Assembly (NCBI GenBank): GCA_026410415.1 | Contig: JAPMLR010000001.1 | Span: 372,001-436,000, forward strand | Length of the DNA: 64,000 nt | From: Denitratimonas yunnanensis (SeqCode) | GTDB taxonomy: Bacteria; Pseudomonadota; Gammaproteobacteria; Xanthomonadales; Xanthomonadaceae | Direction: 5' to 3' | Made by a program: the position numbers and the translations under genes | Shown: positions 9,004 to 18,474 of the stretch, piece after piece | How positions within the stretch are numbered: the first letter of the stretch is position 1 | Layout: every line of letters starts with the position of its first letter | The notes under the pieces: generated by a model | Database searches by the model: none | What the model saw: only the letters and a program-made list of their open reading frames with translations | What the model was told of the DNA's origin: nothing

Positions 9004-11376
9004 TCAGCCAGCCTTCGACTTCGCCAGCTTCAACCACGTGTCGACCACGGTATCCGGATTGAGCGACACCGATTCGATGCCCTCTTCCATCAACCATTGC
9101 GCCAGGTCCGGGTGATCGCTCGGGCCCTGCCCGCAGATTCCGACGTACTTGCCACGAGCGCGGGCGGTCTTGATCGCCATCGACAACAGCTTCTTGACGG
9201 CCGGATCACGCTCGTCGAACAACTGCGCGACGATGGATGAATCGCGGTCCAGTCCCAAGGTCAGCTGGGTCAGGTCATTGGAGCCGATCGAGAAACCGTC
9301 GAAGATGTCGAGGAACTCGTCCGCCAGCAAGGCGTTCGAGGGCACTTCGCACATCATGATGATCTTGAGGCCGTCCTCGCCTTGACGCAGGCCATTGCGT
9401 GCGAGCACGTCGACCACCCTGCGCCCTTCATCCAGCGTGCGCACGAACGGAATCATCACCCACAGGTTGGTGAGGCCCATCTCGTTGCGGACTTTGAGTA
9501 CGGCCTGGCACTCCAGCGCGAACGCATCGGTGAACGACGGATCGACATAACGGCTGGCGCCGCGGAAGCCGATCATCGGGTTCTCTTCGTGCGGTTCGTA
9601 GCGTTGGCCACCGATGAGGTTGGCGTACTCGTTCGACTTGAAGTCGGAGAGGCGCACGATCACGGGATTCGGTGCGACCGACGCCGTCAGCGTGGCGATG
9701 CCCTCGGCCAGACGATCGACGTAGAAACCCACCGGATCGCCGTAACCGGCGATGCGGTCGTCGATGCGCTGGCGGGTTTCCGCATCCTGACGGTCATACT
9801 CCAGCAGCGCCTTGGGATGCACACCGATGTGCGAGGCGATGATCATCTCCAGCCGTGCCAGACCGATACCGGCATTGGGCAACTGGCCGAAGTCGAACGC
9901 ACGCTCGGGGTTGGCGACGTTCATCATGATCTTGAGCGGCGCCGGGGGCATGTTGTCCAGATCGGTGGTGGTGCGTTCGAACGGCAGTGTGCCCTCATAG
10001 ATGAAACCGGTGTCGCCCTCGGCGCAGCTTACGGTTACCGGCTCACCGTCCTTGATCGACGACAGCGCATTGCCGGTACCCACCACGGCCGGAACGCCGA
10101 GCTCGCGCGCGATGATCGCCGCATGGCAGGTACGCCCGCCTCGATTGGTGACGATCGCGGCGGAGCGCTTCATCACCGGTTCCCAATCCGGATCGGTCAT
10201 ATCGGCCACCAGCACGTCACCGGGCTGTACCCGGGCCATGTCCTCCAGTGACCGCACCACGCGTGCCACGCCGCTGCCGATCTTTTGCCCGATGGCGCGG
10301 CCTTCGGCCAGTACCGGGCCGCGCTGTTGCAGCGTGAAACGCTCGATCTGGGTAGCGCGCGCACGCGACTTCACCGTTTCCGGACGCGCCTGCAGAATGT
10401 AGAGCTTGCCGGTTGCGCCGTCCTTGCCCCATTCGATGTCCATCGGGCGGCCGTAGTGCTGCTCGATGATCAGGGCCTGCTTCGACAGCTCCTGGACGTC
10501 CGCGTCGGAAAGCGAAAAGCGGCTGCGCAACTCGGTCGGGGTGTCTTCGGTGCGCACGCGCTCGCCGGGCACATCCGAATACACCATGCGCAGCTGTTTG
10601 GCGCCGAGCGAGCGGCGCAGGATCGCGTGCTTGCCGGCCTTGAGCGTGGGCTTGTAGACGTAGAACTCGTCCGGGTTCACCGCGCCCTGCACGACCATCT
10701 CGCCCAGTCCGTAGCTGGCAGTGACGAACACCACGTCGCGGAATCCGGATTCGGTGTCGAGCGTGAAAAGCACACCCGACGCGCCGATGTCCGAGCGCAC
10801 CATCAGCTGCACGCCGGCGGACAGGAACACGTCCTCGTGCTTGAAGCCATGGTGCACGCGGTAGGCGATGGCGCGATCATTGTAGAGACTGGCGAAGACT
10901 TCCTTCACTTTCACCACCACGTCGTCGGCGCCGGTGACGTTGAGGAAAGTCTCCTGCTGGCCGGCAAAACTCGCATCCGGCAGGTCTTCGGCGGTGGCCG
11001 ACGAGCGTACTGCCACGGCGACATCGCCGCCGCCGTTTTCGGCGCACAACGTGGCATAGGCGTCACGGATGGCCTTGTCCAGCGCAGGCTGAAGCGGCGC
11101 ATCGATCACCCATCCGCGAATCTCGGAGCCGGCCTTCACCAGCGCATCGACATCTTCCACGTCCAGGCCTGCCAGACGATCGAAGATGCGCTGCTCCAGA
11201 TCGTTGTGGGCGATGAATTCACGGAAGGCGTCGGCCGTGGTGGCATAGCCACCGGGGACGGAAACGCCCAAGCGGGCGAGATTTCCGATCATCTCGCCGA
11301 GCGAGGAATTCTTGCCTCCCACCTGGGCAAGGTCGGACAGGCGCAGCTCATGCAGCCACAAAACGTGCGAAATCAC
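9004..11376 (-). CDS. ppsA: Phosphoenolpyruvate synthase
   Basis: Makes phosphoenolpyruvate from pyruvate and ATP for gluconeogenesis, releasing AMP and phosphate. The product is 790 aa, the usual size. The N-terminal ATP-binding domain begins [24 protein letters not shown]. The swivelling phosphohistidine motif [15 protein letters not shown] is near residue 420, and the C-terminal PEP/pyruvate barrel carries [15 protein letters not shown] and the active-site Cys in [10 protein letters not shown]. The start is GTG with GGAG eight bases before it. The divergent neighbour 130 bp away is the regulatory kinase/phosphorylase that controls this enzyme, the standard arrangement. Confidence 0.97.
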   Translation of the reverse strand: MISHVLWLHELRLSDLAQVGGKNSSLGEMIGNLARLGVSVPGGYATTADAFREFIAHNDLEQRIFDRLAGLDVEDVDALVKAGSEIRGWVIDAPLQPALDKAIRDAYATLCAENGGGDVAVAVRSSATAEDLPDASFAGQQETFLNVTGADDVVVKVKEVFASLYNDRAIAYRVHHGFKHEDVFLSAGVQLMVRSDIGASGVLFTLDTESGFRDVVFVTASYGLGEMVVQGAVNPDEFYVYKPTLKAGKHAILRRSLGAKQLRMVYSDVPGERVRTEDTPTELRSRFSLSDADVQELSKQALIIEQHYGRPMDIEWGKDGATGKLYILQARPETVKSRARATQIERFTLQQRGPVLAEGRAIGQKIGSGVARVVRSLEDMARVQPGDVLVADMTDPDWEPVMKRSAAIVTNRGGRTCHAAIIARELGVPAVVGTGNALSSIKDGEPVTVSCAEGDTGFIYEGTLPFERTTTDLDNMPPAPLKIMMNVANPERAFDFGQLPNAGIGLARLEMIIASHIGVHPKALLEYDRQDAETRQRIDDRIAGYGDPVGFYVDRLAEGIATLTASVAPNPVIVRLSDFKSNEYANLIGGQRYEPHEENPMIGFRGASRYVDPSFTDAFALECQAVLKVRNEMGLTNLWVMIPFVRTLDEGRRVVDVLARNGLRQGEDGLKIIMMCEVPSNALLADEFLDIFDGFSIGSNDLTQLTLGLDRDSSIVAQLFDERDPAVKKLLSMAIKTARARGKYVGICGQGPSDHPDLAQWLMEEGIESVSLNPDTVVDTWLKLAKSKAG

Positions 11377-11508
11377 TCGGCGGCTCCGGGTATGGAAGGA
11401 GGGAAATAATGATGCAGCGCGGTATTTTGATGGCCCCGGCGCGGGCTTACAAGCTCGTGGAACCTGCGGGCGATGGCTACACTGCGGCAGCTCCTACAAG
11501 GCAAACTC

Positions 11509-12330
11509 ATGAGCCAGACCCGCCCCGTATTCTATATCTCCGACGGTACCGGCATCACCGCCGAGACCATCGGCAGCAGCGTGTTGACGCAGTTTCCCGA
11601 CGTGATCTTTGCCACTCAGCGCATCCCGTTCGTGGATACCGAGGCCAAGGCCCGGCATGCGGCGCAGCGCATCCGCGATGCCGGCGAGCGATCCGGCTTC
11701 CGCCCCATCGTCGTCAACACCGTGGTGGATGGCGCGCTCACTGCCGTGCTGGCCGAGAGTGGTGCGCTGATGATGGACGTGTTCGCTCCCTTCATCGGCC
11801 CGCTGGAAACCGAGCTCGGAACCACGCGACAATCCAAGGTGGGTCAAGCACACGGCATTGTGGATTTCGCCAAGTACGAGACCCGTATCAATGCCACCAA
11901 CTACGCGCTCAGCCACGACGATGGCATCGATGTGCATTACGACGAGGCCGACGTGATCCTCGTGGGTGTCTCGCGCTCGGGCAAAACACCTACTTGTCTT
12001 TATCTGGCCTTGCACTTCGGGGTCAGTGCCGCCAACTATCCGCTTACCGAAGAAGATCTGGAAGGCGAAGACCTGCCCCCTCGCCTGCGGGCGCATCGCA
12101 AGAAATTGTTCGGCCTGACCATCGACCCTGTCCGGCTCCAGCAGATTCGCCAAGCGCGCCGCCCCAACAGTCGATACGCGATGCTGGATACCTGTCGGCG
12201 CGAAGTGCAGGCCGCCGAGGCGCTGTTCCGACGCGAGCGGCTGCCATCGCTGAGCACCACCAACACCTCGATCGAGGAAATCGCAAGCAAGGTGATGTCC
12301 CAGTTCGACATCGACAAGCATCTGTTCTGA
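11509..12330 (+). CDS. ppsR: PEP synthase regulatory protein (bifunctional kinase/pyrophosphorylase)
   Basis: 273-aa DUF299-family enzyme that inactivates PEP synthase by ADP-dependent phosphorylation and reactivates it by phosphate-dependent dephosphorylation. It begins with the family hallmark [15 protein letters not shown], and the P-loop-like [10 protein letters not shown] lies near residue 155. The ATG at 11509 matches the usual MSQTRP-type N-terminus; an in-frame start at 11473 would add an unconserved leader. It is transcribed divergently from ppsA across 130 bp, which must hold both promoters. Confidence 0.96.
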   Translation: MSQTRPVFYISDGTGITAETIGSSVLTQFPDVIFATQRIPFVDTEAKARHAAQRIRDAGERSGFRPIVVNTVVDGALTAVLAESGALMMDVFAPFIGPLETELGTTRQSKVGQAHGIVDFAKYETRINATNYALSHDDGIDVHYDEADVILVGVSRSGKTPTCLYLALHFGVSAANYPLTEEDLEGEDLPPRLRAHRKKLFGLTIDPVRLQQIRQARRPNSRYAMLDTCRREVQAAEALFRRERLPSLSTTNTSIEEIASKVMSQFDIDKHLF

Positions 12331-12334
12331 CCCC

Positions 12335-12850
12335 ATGCTGCCCACTTCCATTCGATCACCAGTCATTCCGCACGCCAGCCGCTTCGGCTATCTGATGGCG
12401 TTGTACGGCGAGAACTTCATGCGCTTCGAGCGCCTGTTCCAGCCACATCGTTGCCTCGGTGGACACTGGCGCTCCAGCGTGGACGATGGCCTGGATGTGC
12501 ACCTGCATGTCCTGGAACGGCACCGCTACACCACCGAATTTCGTCTGACCTACGCCTTGCGCGACCCGATCACCGGTGAGCCGGATCCTTCCGCGTTCCT
12601 CCGCCTCTATCACGACGCCCGGGCGATCGAGGCCACGCATTGCTATGCGGGCCGGCGTTGGCAGGACGTGCTCGGCATGTGCCCGGAGCCTGGCACACTG
12701 ATGGGACATCGCTTGCGGATGAACACCTTTCTTGGCAAGTGGCTGGCATTTCTCTCCGAGCAGGGCCATTCGCCATTCACGTTGCGATCCGAAGATGCGG
12801 TGGCAGAAGAATACGAAACACTGCTTGACGACATCGAAATCGCCCCATAG
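12335..12850 (+). CDS. DUF1249 family protein (YqiB-like)
   Basis: 171-aa soluble protein. The N-terminal FGYLMALYGENFMRFERLF and the C-terminal KWLAFLSEQGHS are the conserved parts of DUF1249. Function is unknown. It starts four bases after ppsR, so the two are likely co-transcribed. Its 3' end overlaps the promoter of the downstream tRNA unit. Confidence 0.88.
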   Translation: MLPTSIRSPVIPHASRFGYLMALYGENFMRFERLFQPHRCLGGHWRSSVDDGLDVHLHVLERHRYTTEFRLTYALRDPITGEPDPSAFLRLYHDARAIEATHCYAGRRWQDVLGMCPEPGTLMGHRLRMNTFLGKWLAFLSEQGHSPFTLRSEDAVAEEYETLLDDIEIAP

Positions 12851-12853
12851 AAT
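12825..12853 (+). promoter_or_regulatory. Sigma-70 promoter of the tRNA-Ala/tRNA-Glu unit
   Basis: TTGACG (12825-12830) and TAGAAT (12848-12853) are separated by exactly 17 bp. They lie inside the last codons of the DUF1249 gene. Transcription would start near 12860, about 13 bases before the mature tRNA-Ala. This is the clearest housekeeping promoter in the window. Confidence 0.8.
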
Positions 12854-12872
12854 GGCCGTCTTTCCGGCATGT

Positions 12873-12948
<76 letters not shown>

Positions 12949-12959
12949 AAACAAACTAG

Positions 12960-13035
12960 GTCCCCATCGTCTAGAGGCCTAGGACACAACCCTTTCACGG
13001 TTGCGACCGGGGTTCGAATCCCCGTGGGGACGCCA
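12960..13035 (+). tRNA. tRNA-Glu (TTC)
   Basis: 76-nt cloverleaf with encoded CCA. The acceptor is GTCCCCA/TGGGGAC. The anticodon stem CAACC/GGTTG holds loop CTTTCAC, anticodon TTC. The T-arm GGGGTTCGAATCCCC is standard. It shares the tRNA-Ala promoter and ends before the strong hairpin at 13057. Confidence 0.97.
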
Positions 13036-13056
13036 TCTAAACCAGCATGGTTGGAT

Positions 13057-13088
13057 CGCAAAAAGCTCGCTTCGGCGAGCTTTTTGCG
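13057..13088 (+). terminator. Rho-independent terminator after tRNA-Glu
   Basis: A 14-bp perfect stem (CGCAAAAAGCTCGC pairing with GCGAGCTTTTTGCG) around a TTCG tetraloop. The descending arm carries a run of five T residues, with more T after it. The A/T runs make it active in either direction, but it lies where the tRNA transcript should end. Confidence 0.92.
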
Positions 13089-13283
13089 TTTTGCTTTCGT
13101 CAATCCATCACTGCAGCATCACGCCACGGGCCGTGCGACCCGATGGTTGGCGGTGGAGGCAACGCCACATGCTGGGCAGCCTGGAAAGTTGTGACGGGGA
13201 TTGCAAAACAATGTGAACAATACGGGTGAAAGCATTGACAATTGCGGATATGCTCGATTTTTCGTCCATTTTCGATGCATGCC

Positions 13284-15296
13284 ATGTCCAGACCAAGCCC
13301 ATCCTCGCGTCGTACCTTGATCACCAGCCTTGGCATGGCGTCGCTGGCACTGCCCGTCATGGCAGGGGAATCGATCAAGTCGGCAAGTACTGACATTGTG
13401 CGGACACCTGCACCGTTGGCATCTGAGAAGAACGGATCCACTCGGGTTGTGCTGCCCCCGTTGGCGGTTCGCGCTCTGCACCGTATGGGCTTCGGGCCCG
13501 CCAGGCGCAAAAAGAAGGCGATCCGGCAGGCGCCTGCGGGGCGACTTTTCGGCGATGATTTTGAAACGCTCGGCGACTTGGGCGAAGACGACATCGGCTA
13601 TTTCATGTCGCTGGGTCAGGACGACGATACCCGTTTGGCCAACTATGTGGAGCAGCAGCTCGATCCGGCCTCGATCGACGATTCGGCGCTGAACGCGCGC
13701 ATGGCGCAGTATCCCGCGTCGTTCTCGACATTGAACCAATCGCTGGCCGCGGTGTTCGCGGAACGCTCCTGCCAGAGCAGCTACGACACCTACATGCGCC
13801 CACTGCGCGAGGTTGAAAAGGCAGCCTTCACCCGTGCTGTCTACAGCAAGCGCCAGCTGTTCGAGCTGACGGTGGATTTCTGGCACAACCACTTCAACAT
13901 CTACGCCGCACTGAGCGCGCGGATATCCTCCAGCTGGCATTCGTGGGATCGGGATGTCATCCGTGCCCATGCCTTTGGCAATTTCTTCGAATTCCTGTAT
14001 GCCAGTGCGCGTCATGTGGCGATGCTGCACTATCTGGACAACTACCGGAGCTCGATCGCGTTCAACGAGAACTATGCGCGAGAAGTGATCGAGCTGCATA
14101 CCTTCGGTGCCGAGCACTATCGGGGTCTTGATCAGCCGATGATGGTCGAGGCCTTGGAGACCAATCCTTACACCGTGCTGGGTGATCCCGAGCTCGACAA
14201 TCCGGCATTGAGCGGCGGGCTGGCCATTTCAGACCCCGCTCGCCTTGTGCCGGCCTACTACGTCGACAACGACGTTTACGAGGCGGCCAAGACGCTCACT
14301 GGCTGGCGCTACAACAACGCAAACACCAGCGGTGCGTGTGGCAGCGCAGCGTTCTTTACCGATCCCAATCACCACACCCAAGGGCAGAAGAGCGTGCTGG
14401 GGCGCGGATTCCTGACCCACAACCCCGATCTCCCGGCCGATCAGGATGGCCGCATCACGTTGAAGATGCTGGCCTGGCATCCGGCGACGGCCCGACATGT
14501 GGCGCGCAAGTTGTGCCAACGCCTGATCGCCGATGATCCGCCCGAGTCGGTGGTCGACGCCGCGGCGGAGACATTCTTCGAGAACCGACTGGCCCCGGAT
14601 CAGATTGCCCGGACGCTGCGCACCATCCTTCTCTCGTCCGAGTTCAAGGATCCAGGACTGTGGGGCAGCAAGAGCAAGCGTCCCTTCGAAGCCGTGGTTT
14701 CGGCGATGCGCGTGGCCGGTTGTGACCACACGTTCCGCCAGGACGACACGACCAACCCATCCAGCAATACCACGGACAGCTTTCTCGGCGAGTACAACCG
14801 AGCCGGCCAGCAGCTGTTCTGGTGGCGTTCGCCGGATGGTTACCCTGACCGACGCGAGACATGGCAGGGATCCAATGCACTCGTGCGCATCTGGCGTGCG
14901 ATCGACTGGCTGACGGATCGGGATGCCGGAAATGCCCAATTGCGGGTCTTGCGGATCATCGATCTGACACTCGCCAACCTGCAGGGGAATCCGAGTGCCC
15001 GGCAAGTGGTCGAATTCTGGCTGGAATGGATCATGGGCTTCGCGCCCGAGCACGGGTGGACCGGCCCGCCGGGCACATTGATCGCGAACGCTCCCACTCC
15101 GCTGGGCGAGGCCGCGCTTCGCTTCTTCACCCAGACCTACGTCGAAGGCGCGCCGGATCGCACGCCGTGGGGTGCCGACGAGCCGGCGATTCCGCGTTCG
15201 GCGCTGGAAAACGACAGCACGGAATACCGCTGGAACACACGCCTTCGCGGACTGGTCGCGTTGATCCTGTGGTCCCCGAATTTCATGCAGCGCTGA
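13284..15296 (+). CDS. DUF1800 domain protein, probably exported
   Basis: 670-aa protein of the DUF1800 family, recognised by DFWHNHFNIY near residue 200, YREVIELHTFG-like ARE VIELHTFGAEHY, and the C-terminal RRWQ-type DRRETWQGSN. An N-terminal twin-arginine-like leader (SSRRTLITSLGMASLALPVMA) suggests export by Tat. The start is uncertain: ATG at 13284 or 13275, or TTG at 13242, and none has a clear ribosome site. It forms a pair with the DUF1501 gene 10 bases downstream, the usual partnership for these two families. The activity is not established. Confidence 0.85.
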   Translation: MSRPSPSSRRTLITSLGMASLALPVMAGESIKSASTDIVRTPAPLASEKNGSTRVVLPPLAVRALHRMGFGPARRKKKAIRQAPAGRLFGDDFETLGDLGEDDIGYFMSLGQDDDTRLANYVEQQLDPASIDDSALNARMAQYPASFSTLNQSLAAVFAERSCQSSYDTYMRPLREVEKAAFTRAVYSKRQLFELTVDFWHNHFNIYAALSARISSSWHSWDRDVIRAHAFGNFFEFLYASARHVAMLHYLDNYRSSIAFNENYAREVIELHTFGAEHYRGLDQPMMVEALETNPYTVLGDPELDNPALSGGLAISDPARLVPAYYVDNDVYEAAKTLTGWRYNNANTSGACGSAAFFTDPNHHTQGQKSVLGRGFLTHNPDLPADQDGRITLKMLAWHPATARHVARKLCQRLIADDPPESVVDAAAETFFENRLAPDQIARTLRTILLSSEFKDPGLWGSKSKRPFEAVVSAMRVAGCDHTFRQDDTTNPSSNTTDSFLGEYNRAGQQLFWWRSPDGYPDRRETWQGSNALVRIWRAIDWLTDRDAGNAQLRVLRIIDLTLANLQGNPSARQVVEFWLEWIMGFAPEHGWTGPPGTLIANAPTPLGEAALRFFTQTYVEGAPDRTPWGADEPAIPRSALENDSTEYRWNTRLRGLVALILWSPNFMQR

Positions 15297-15306
15297 GGAA
15301 CCCGAC

Positions 15307-16638
15307 ATGAGCCATCATCGCCGCAACGAACTGGATCGCGCGCGCCTCGACACCATGCTCGCCGACATGAGCCGGCGCGGTTTCCTGCGTACCAGTGGTG
15401 TCGCCGCCGGTGCCGCCGCCGGTGTGTCGTTTGCCTTTTCACCCACGGTCGAAGCGCAGACTCCCGGTTCCATCAACACGCTGGTCTATGTGTTCCTGCG
15501 TGGTGCGATGGACGGCTTGAGCTTCGTCGTGCCGATCGGCGACGGCGATGACGCTGTGCGCTATCGCCAGCGCCGCAACAGCACGCGCATGTCCATCACC
15601 GACAGCGACAGTGCCCGACGCCCACTCACGCTCAATGGCGGGCAGCCGTTCGGGTTGCATCCTGCGGCATCCGGCTTGCGTACGTTGTTCAACGAGAACC
15701 GTATGGCCATCGTGCATGGCGCCGGGCACCTGGAGCCCTCCACTTACAACCGCAGTCATTTCGATGCGCAAGAACAGGTCGAACTGGGAACGCCGGGACT
15801 GCAGTCCTTCACTCACGGCTGGCTGGCCAAGCACCTGATGACCACAACGCGGCTTCCAGGGGCCATCTTCAATGCCATTGCGGCCGCCAGTACGCCGCCA
15901 CAGAGCCTGCAGGGATGGACAGAGAGCGTCACCCTCAACAACACCAGCGGCTTCCACCCCGACCCGAGCCATACCTACTCCAACACCCACTTGCGCGGGC
16001 TGCGCGCGTTGTATGCCGGCAGTGGCGATCTCGACCACGCCGCGCAGGCGGCAGTGGATGCGGTGGATGTGATCGGTGCGATCAATTTCGGCAGCTACGT
16101 GCCGGGCGGTGGCGTGACCTATCCCAATACCGGGGTGTCGAACAACCTGAAACTCATCGCCACGCTGATTCGCCAGAACATCGGGCTGAACGTCGCGACC
16201 CTGGATGTCGGCGGGTGGGATACGCACAACAACCAGGGCGTGTTTTCCGGCGGTGGATTCTTCACTCTGGTTCAGCAGCTGTCCGAGGCCTTGACCGCGT
16301 TCTATCGCGACATGGCCGGCAGCGGCTTTGGCAACCGCATCACCGTGGTGGTGCAAACGGAGTTCGGGCGACAAGTGACGGAGAACTCGTCGGCAGGGAC
16401 CGATCACGGCCTGGCATGCCCGATGCTCGTGCTGGGCGGCAAAGTGAGGGGCGGCTGGTACGGCGAGTTTCCTGGATTGTCGGTCACGCCGGGCGATGCG
16501 GTGAGGCCGACCGTGGATTTCCGGCAAGTGCTGGCAACGGCAATCGACAAGCTCGTCGGAAATACGAACCCGCAAGGCGTGTTCCACAGCACCGCTTCTC
16601 CTTTCACTTACAGCCCGATGGGTTTCTGGAATCCGTAG
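15307..16638 (+). CDS. DUF1501 domain protein with Tat signal
   Basis: 443-aa protein with a twin-arginine leader (MSRRGFLRTSGVAAGAAAG near residues 21-39) and cleavage after VEAQ. DUF1501 belongs to the sulfatase/alkaline-phosphatase-like fold. The family features seen are FLRGAMDGLSFVVP, MAIVHGAGHLEPSTYNRSHFDAQ, LDVGGWDTHNNQG and TVVVQTEFGRQVTENSSAGTDHGLACPMLVLGG as separate blocks. GAGG precedes the ATG. It lies 10 bases after the DUF1800 gene and is surely co-transcribed. Likely periplasmic or exported; substrate unknown. Confidence 0.9.
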   Translation: MSHHRRNELDRARLDTMLADMSRRGFLRTSGVAAGAAAGVSFAFSPTVEAQTPGSINTLVYVFLRGAMDGLSFVVPIGDGDDAVRYRQRRNSTRMSITDSDSARRPLTLNGGQPFGLHPAASGLRTLFNENRMAIVHGAGHLEPSTYNRSHFDAQEQVELGTPGLQSFTHGWLAKHLMTTTRLPGAIFNAIAAASTPPQSLQGWTESVTLNNTSGFHPDPSHTYSNTHLRGLRALYAGSGDLDHAAQAAVDAVDVIGAINFGSYVPGGGVTYPNTGVSNNLKLIATLIRQNIGLNVATLDVGGWDTHNNQGVFSGGGFFTLVQQLSEALTAFYRDMAGSGFGNRITVVVQTEFGRQVTENSSAGTDHGLACPMLVLGGKVRGGWYGEFPGLSVTPGDAVRPTVDFRQVLATAIDKLVGNTNPQGVFHSTASPFTYSPMGFWNP

Positions 16639-16677
16639 AATCCGCCCTTCCTCCGTGTCCGGAAGTGGTTCTGACCC

Positions 16678-17892
16678 ATGATCCTTCGCCCGTTGTTCTG
16701 GTGCTTGTGCGCCGCGGCCTTGCTTGGCCCGGGACGTCCTGCTGCGGCTCAGTCGGAGGCAGCACCTTGCACAGCCGGCGGAAAGGAAGTATTCCGCGGC
16801 CACGCAACCAATCCGTGCCCTGCCCACGCGAGCTTCGCTGACACGTTCAGCAAGATACTGTCGGAAGACGCCATTCCCGGCGGGGCCTACGCGATCGTGC
16901 GGGACGGGGTGATCGCCGAATCGGGTGCGTTCGGCGTGCGGCGCCTGGGTGAAACCTCAGCGGTGAACCCCGATACGGTGTTCCGCATCGCATCGCTGTC
17001 CAAGACCTTTGCCGCACAGATCGGTGCGCAACTGGAAACCGAGGGCAAGCTGCGCTGGGATACGCCGGTGACACGCCATGTGCCCGGCTTCCGCCTCAAA
17101 CAACCCGATCAGGCCGGGCGCCTGCAACTGCAGCATCTGCTTGGCCAGTCCACCGGCATTGTTCCCAACGCCTACGACAACCTGATCGAAAACGATCTGC
17201 CGCTGGCGCGGATCCTGCCACAGTTTGCGACACTGGAACCGATATGTCGGCCAGGCGATTGCTACACCTACCAGAACATCCTGTTTTCATTGGTCGAGCC
17301 GGCCTATGTCGAGGCCAGCGGCCGGGACTATGCCAGCCTGCTCCGCGAGCGGCTGTTCGATCCCTTGCAGATGACGCGAACGTCGGTCGGCCTGGCCGCC
17401 TTCAATGCCGCATCGGATCGGGCCGAACCACACGTACGCCGGAACGGCGTTTGGCAGGCGGTTGCCGTGGCACCCGGCTATTACCGGGTGGCCCCGGCGG
17501 CTGGCATCAATGCCAGTGCCAACGACATGGCGCGCTGGTTGATGGCGCAGATGGGAAGCCATCCGGGGGTTGTCACCTCGACGCAGGTGGCGATGTTGAC
17601 GCAGAAACGCATTGCCACGCCACGCGAACTGCGCCGCTATCGCTGGAAGGAACTGCTGACCGATGCCCATTACGGGTTGGGCTGGCGCATCTACACGCTG
17701 GGTGGAGAGGACATCGTCATGCACAGCGGCTGGGTGCAGGGCTTCGTGGCCGACATCGGCTACTCACCAGACCGGCGCATCGGACTGGTGGTGCTGTTGA
17801 ACGGCGAGAGCCGCACGATCAGCGACTTGACGACGGCCTTCTGGTCCCGCGAGCTCGGGATCGTACCCGGCGCCAGTGCCAAAGACCGGTAG
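16678..17892 (+). CDS. Secreted serine hydrolase, class C beta-lactamase/DD-peptidase family
   Basis: 404-aa protein with signal peptide (LFWCLCAAALLGPGRPAAAQ). The penicillin-binding fold motifs are visible: SLSK (residues about 106-109, nucleophile Ser and Lys), YQN near 200 (YxN) and a C-terminal HSGWVQG block in place of KTG. This combination fits the esterase/DD-peptidase class (EstB, AmpH, PbpE-like) more than a resistance beta-lactamase. It starts 39 bases after the DUF1501 gene. The target may be peptidoglycan peptides or an ester, which the sequence does not decide. Confidence 0.87.
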   Translation: MILRPLFWCLCAAALLGPGRPAAAQSEAAPCTAGGKEVFRGHATNPCPAHASFADTFSKILSEDAIPGGAYAIVRDGVIAESGAFGVRRLGETSAVNPDTVFRIASLSKTFAAQIGAQLETEGKLRWDTPVTRHVPGFRLKQPDQAGRLQLQHLLGQSTGIVPNAYDNLIENDLPLARILPQFATLEPICRPGDCYTYQNILFSLVEPAYVEASGRDYASLLRERLFDPLQMTRTSVGLAAFNAASDRAEPHVRRNGVWQAVAVAPGYYRVAPAAGINASANDMARWLMAQMGSHPGVVTSTQVAMLTQKRIATPRELRRYRWKELLTDAHYGLGWRIYTLGGEDIVMHSGWVQGFVADIGYSPDRRIGLVVLLNGESRTISDLTTAFWSRELGIVPGASAKDR

Positions 17893-17964
17893 CCGAGATC
17901 CCCGATCCACGGCAGCAGGCGACGCGATGATGACCTGCGCGCACGTCATCTCCGGGCACTTGCC

Positions 17965-18363
17965 CTACTCCTCGCCATGCCGCAGCCAGATCGTGGCGGC
18001 TGATTCCTCGCTGAAGACGGCGGCGAGGATGCCATGCTCGCGCGCCAGGATCGCCACATATTCATGCATGGAGCGTTCTTCATTGCCGTTGTCGACAAAG
18101 GCGACCTTGCAGCCTTCGAAGCCCAGTCCGACCAGATTTTCGAACAGCTCCAGCAACTCGTCCGGCCTGCCGTCTTCCACCAGATTCTCGATCACCAGGA
18201 GGCGCTGGGCGCCGCAACGACGGCGCTCCTCGGAAATCTCCTTCCAATACGCGAGCGAGATCTCGAATGAATCGTGCAGCCCCTCGATCTGCGCACGCAA
18301 CACCCCGCCCGTCAGGCTGAAGTGAATCTCGAATCCCGCGCCCTCAACGAGCCGTTTCAACAT
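17965..18363 (-). CDS. Conserved-looking hypothetical protein, STAS-like
   Basis: 132-aa soluble protein with alternating strands and helices: FEIHFSLTGGVLRAQIEG, then RLLVIENLVEDGRP, then GCKVAFVDNGNEERSMHEY and HGILAAVFSEESAATIWL. The pattern resembles small STAS/SpoIIAA-like alpha/beta domains, but that is a guess from layout. Codon use is normal for the window. It lies between the convergent serine hydrolase and the fumarase gene on its own strand. No function can be assigned. Confidence 0.65.
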   Translation of the reverse strand: MLKRLVEGAGFEIHFSLTGGVLRAQIEGLHDSFEISLAYWKEISEERRRCGAQRLLVIENLVEDGRPDELLELFENLVGLGFEGCKVAFVDNGNEERSMHEYVAILAREHGILAAVFSEESAATIWLRHGEE

Positions 18364-18441
18364 GGACTGCCGTCCTCTTTGTGAAATAAAGCTCTACCTC
18401 CATGGGCTTCGTCAACGAATGGTGGCAGGCAGGCAAGCAAG

Positions 18442-18459
18442 CATGTCTGCCCGGACATG
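18442..18459. repeat. Short inverted repeat in the gap after fumarase
   Basis: CATGTC and GACATG are perfect six-base arms separated by six bases, in the 111-bp gap between the fumarase stop and the STAS-like gene start. It could be a weak terminator for fumarase or an operator for the STAS-like gene. No T-run is present. Confidence 0.3.
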
Positions 18460-18474
18460 TAACCGCGAAGCCTG

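Noticed and set aside
16678..17892. Antibiotic-resistance beta-lactamase
   Set aside because: It has SxxK and YxN, but the third motif is HSG and the context is housekeeping or envelope, so it was kept as a general serine hydrolase.
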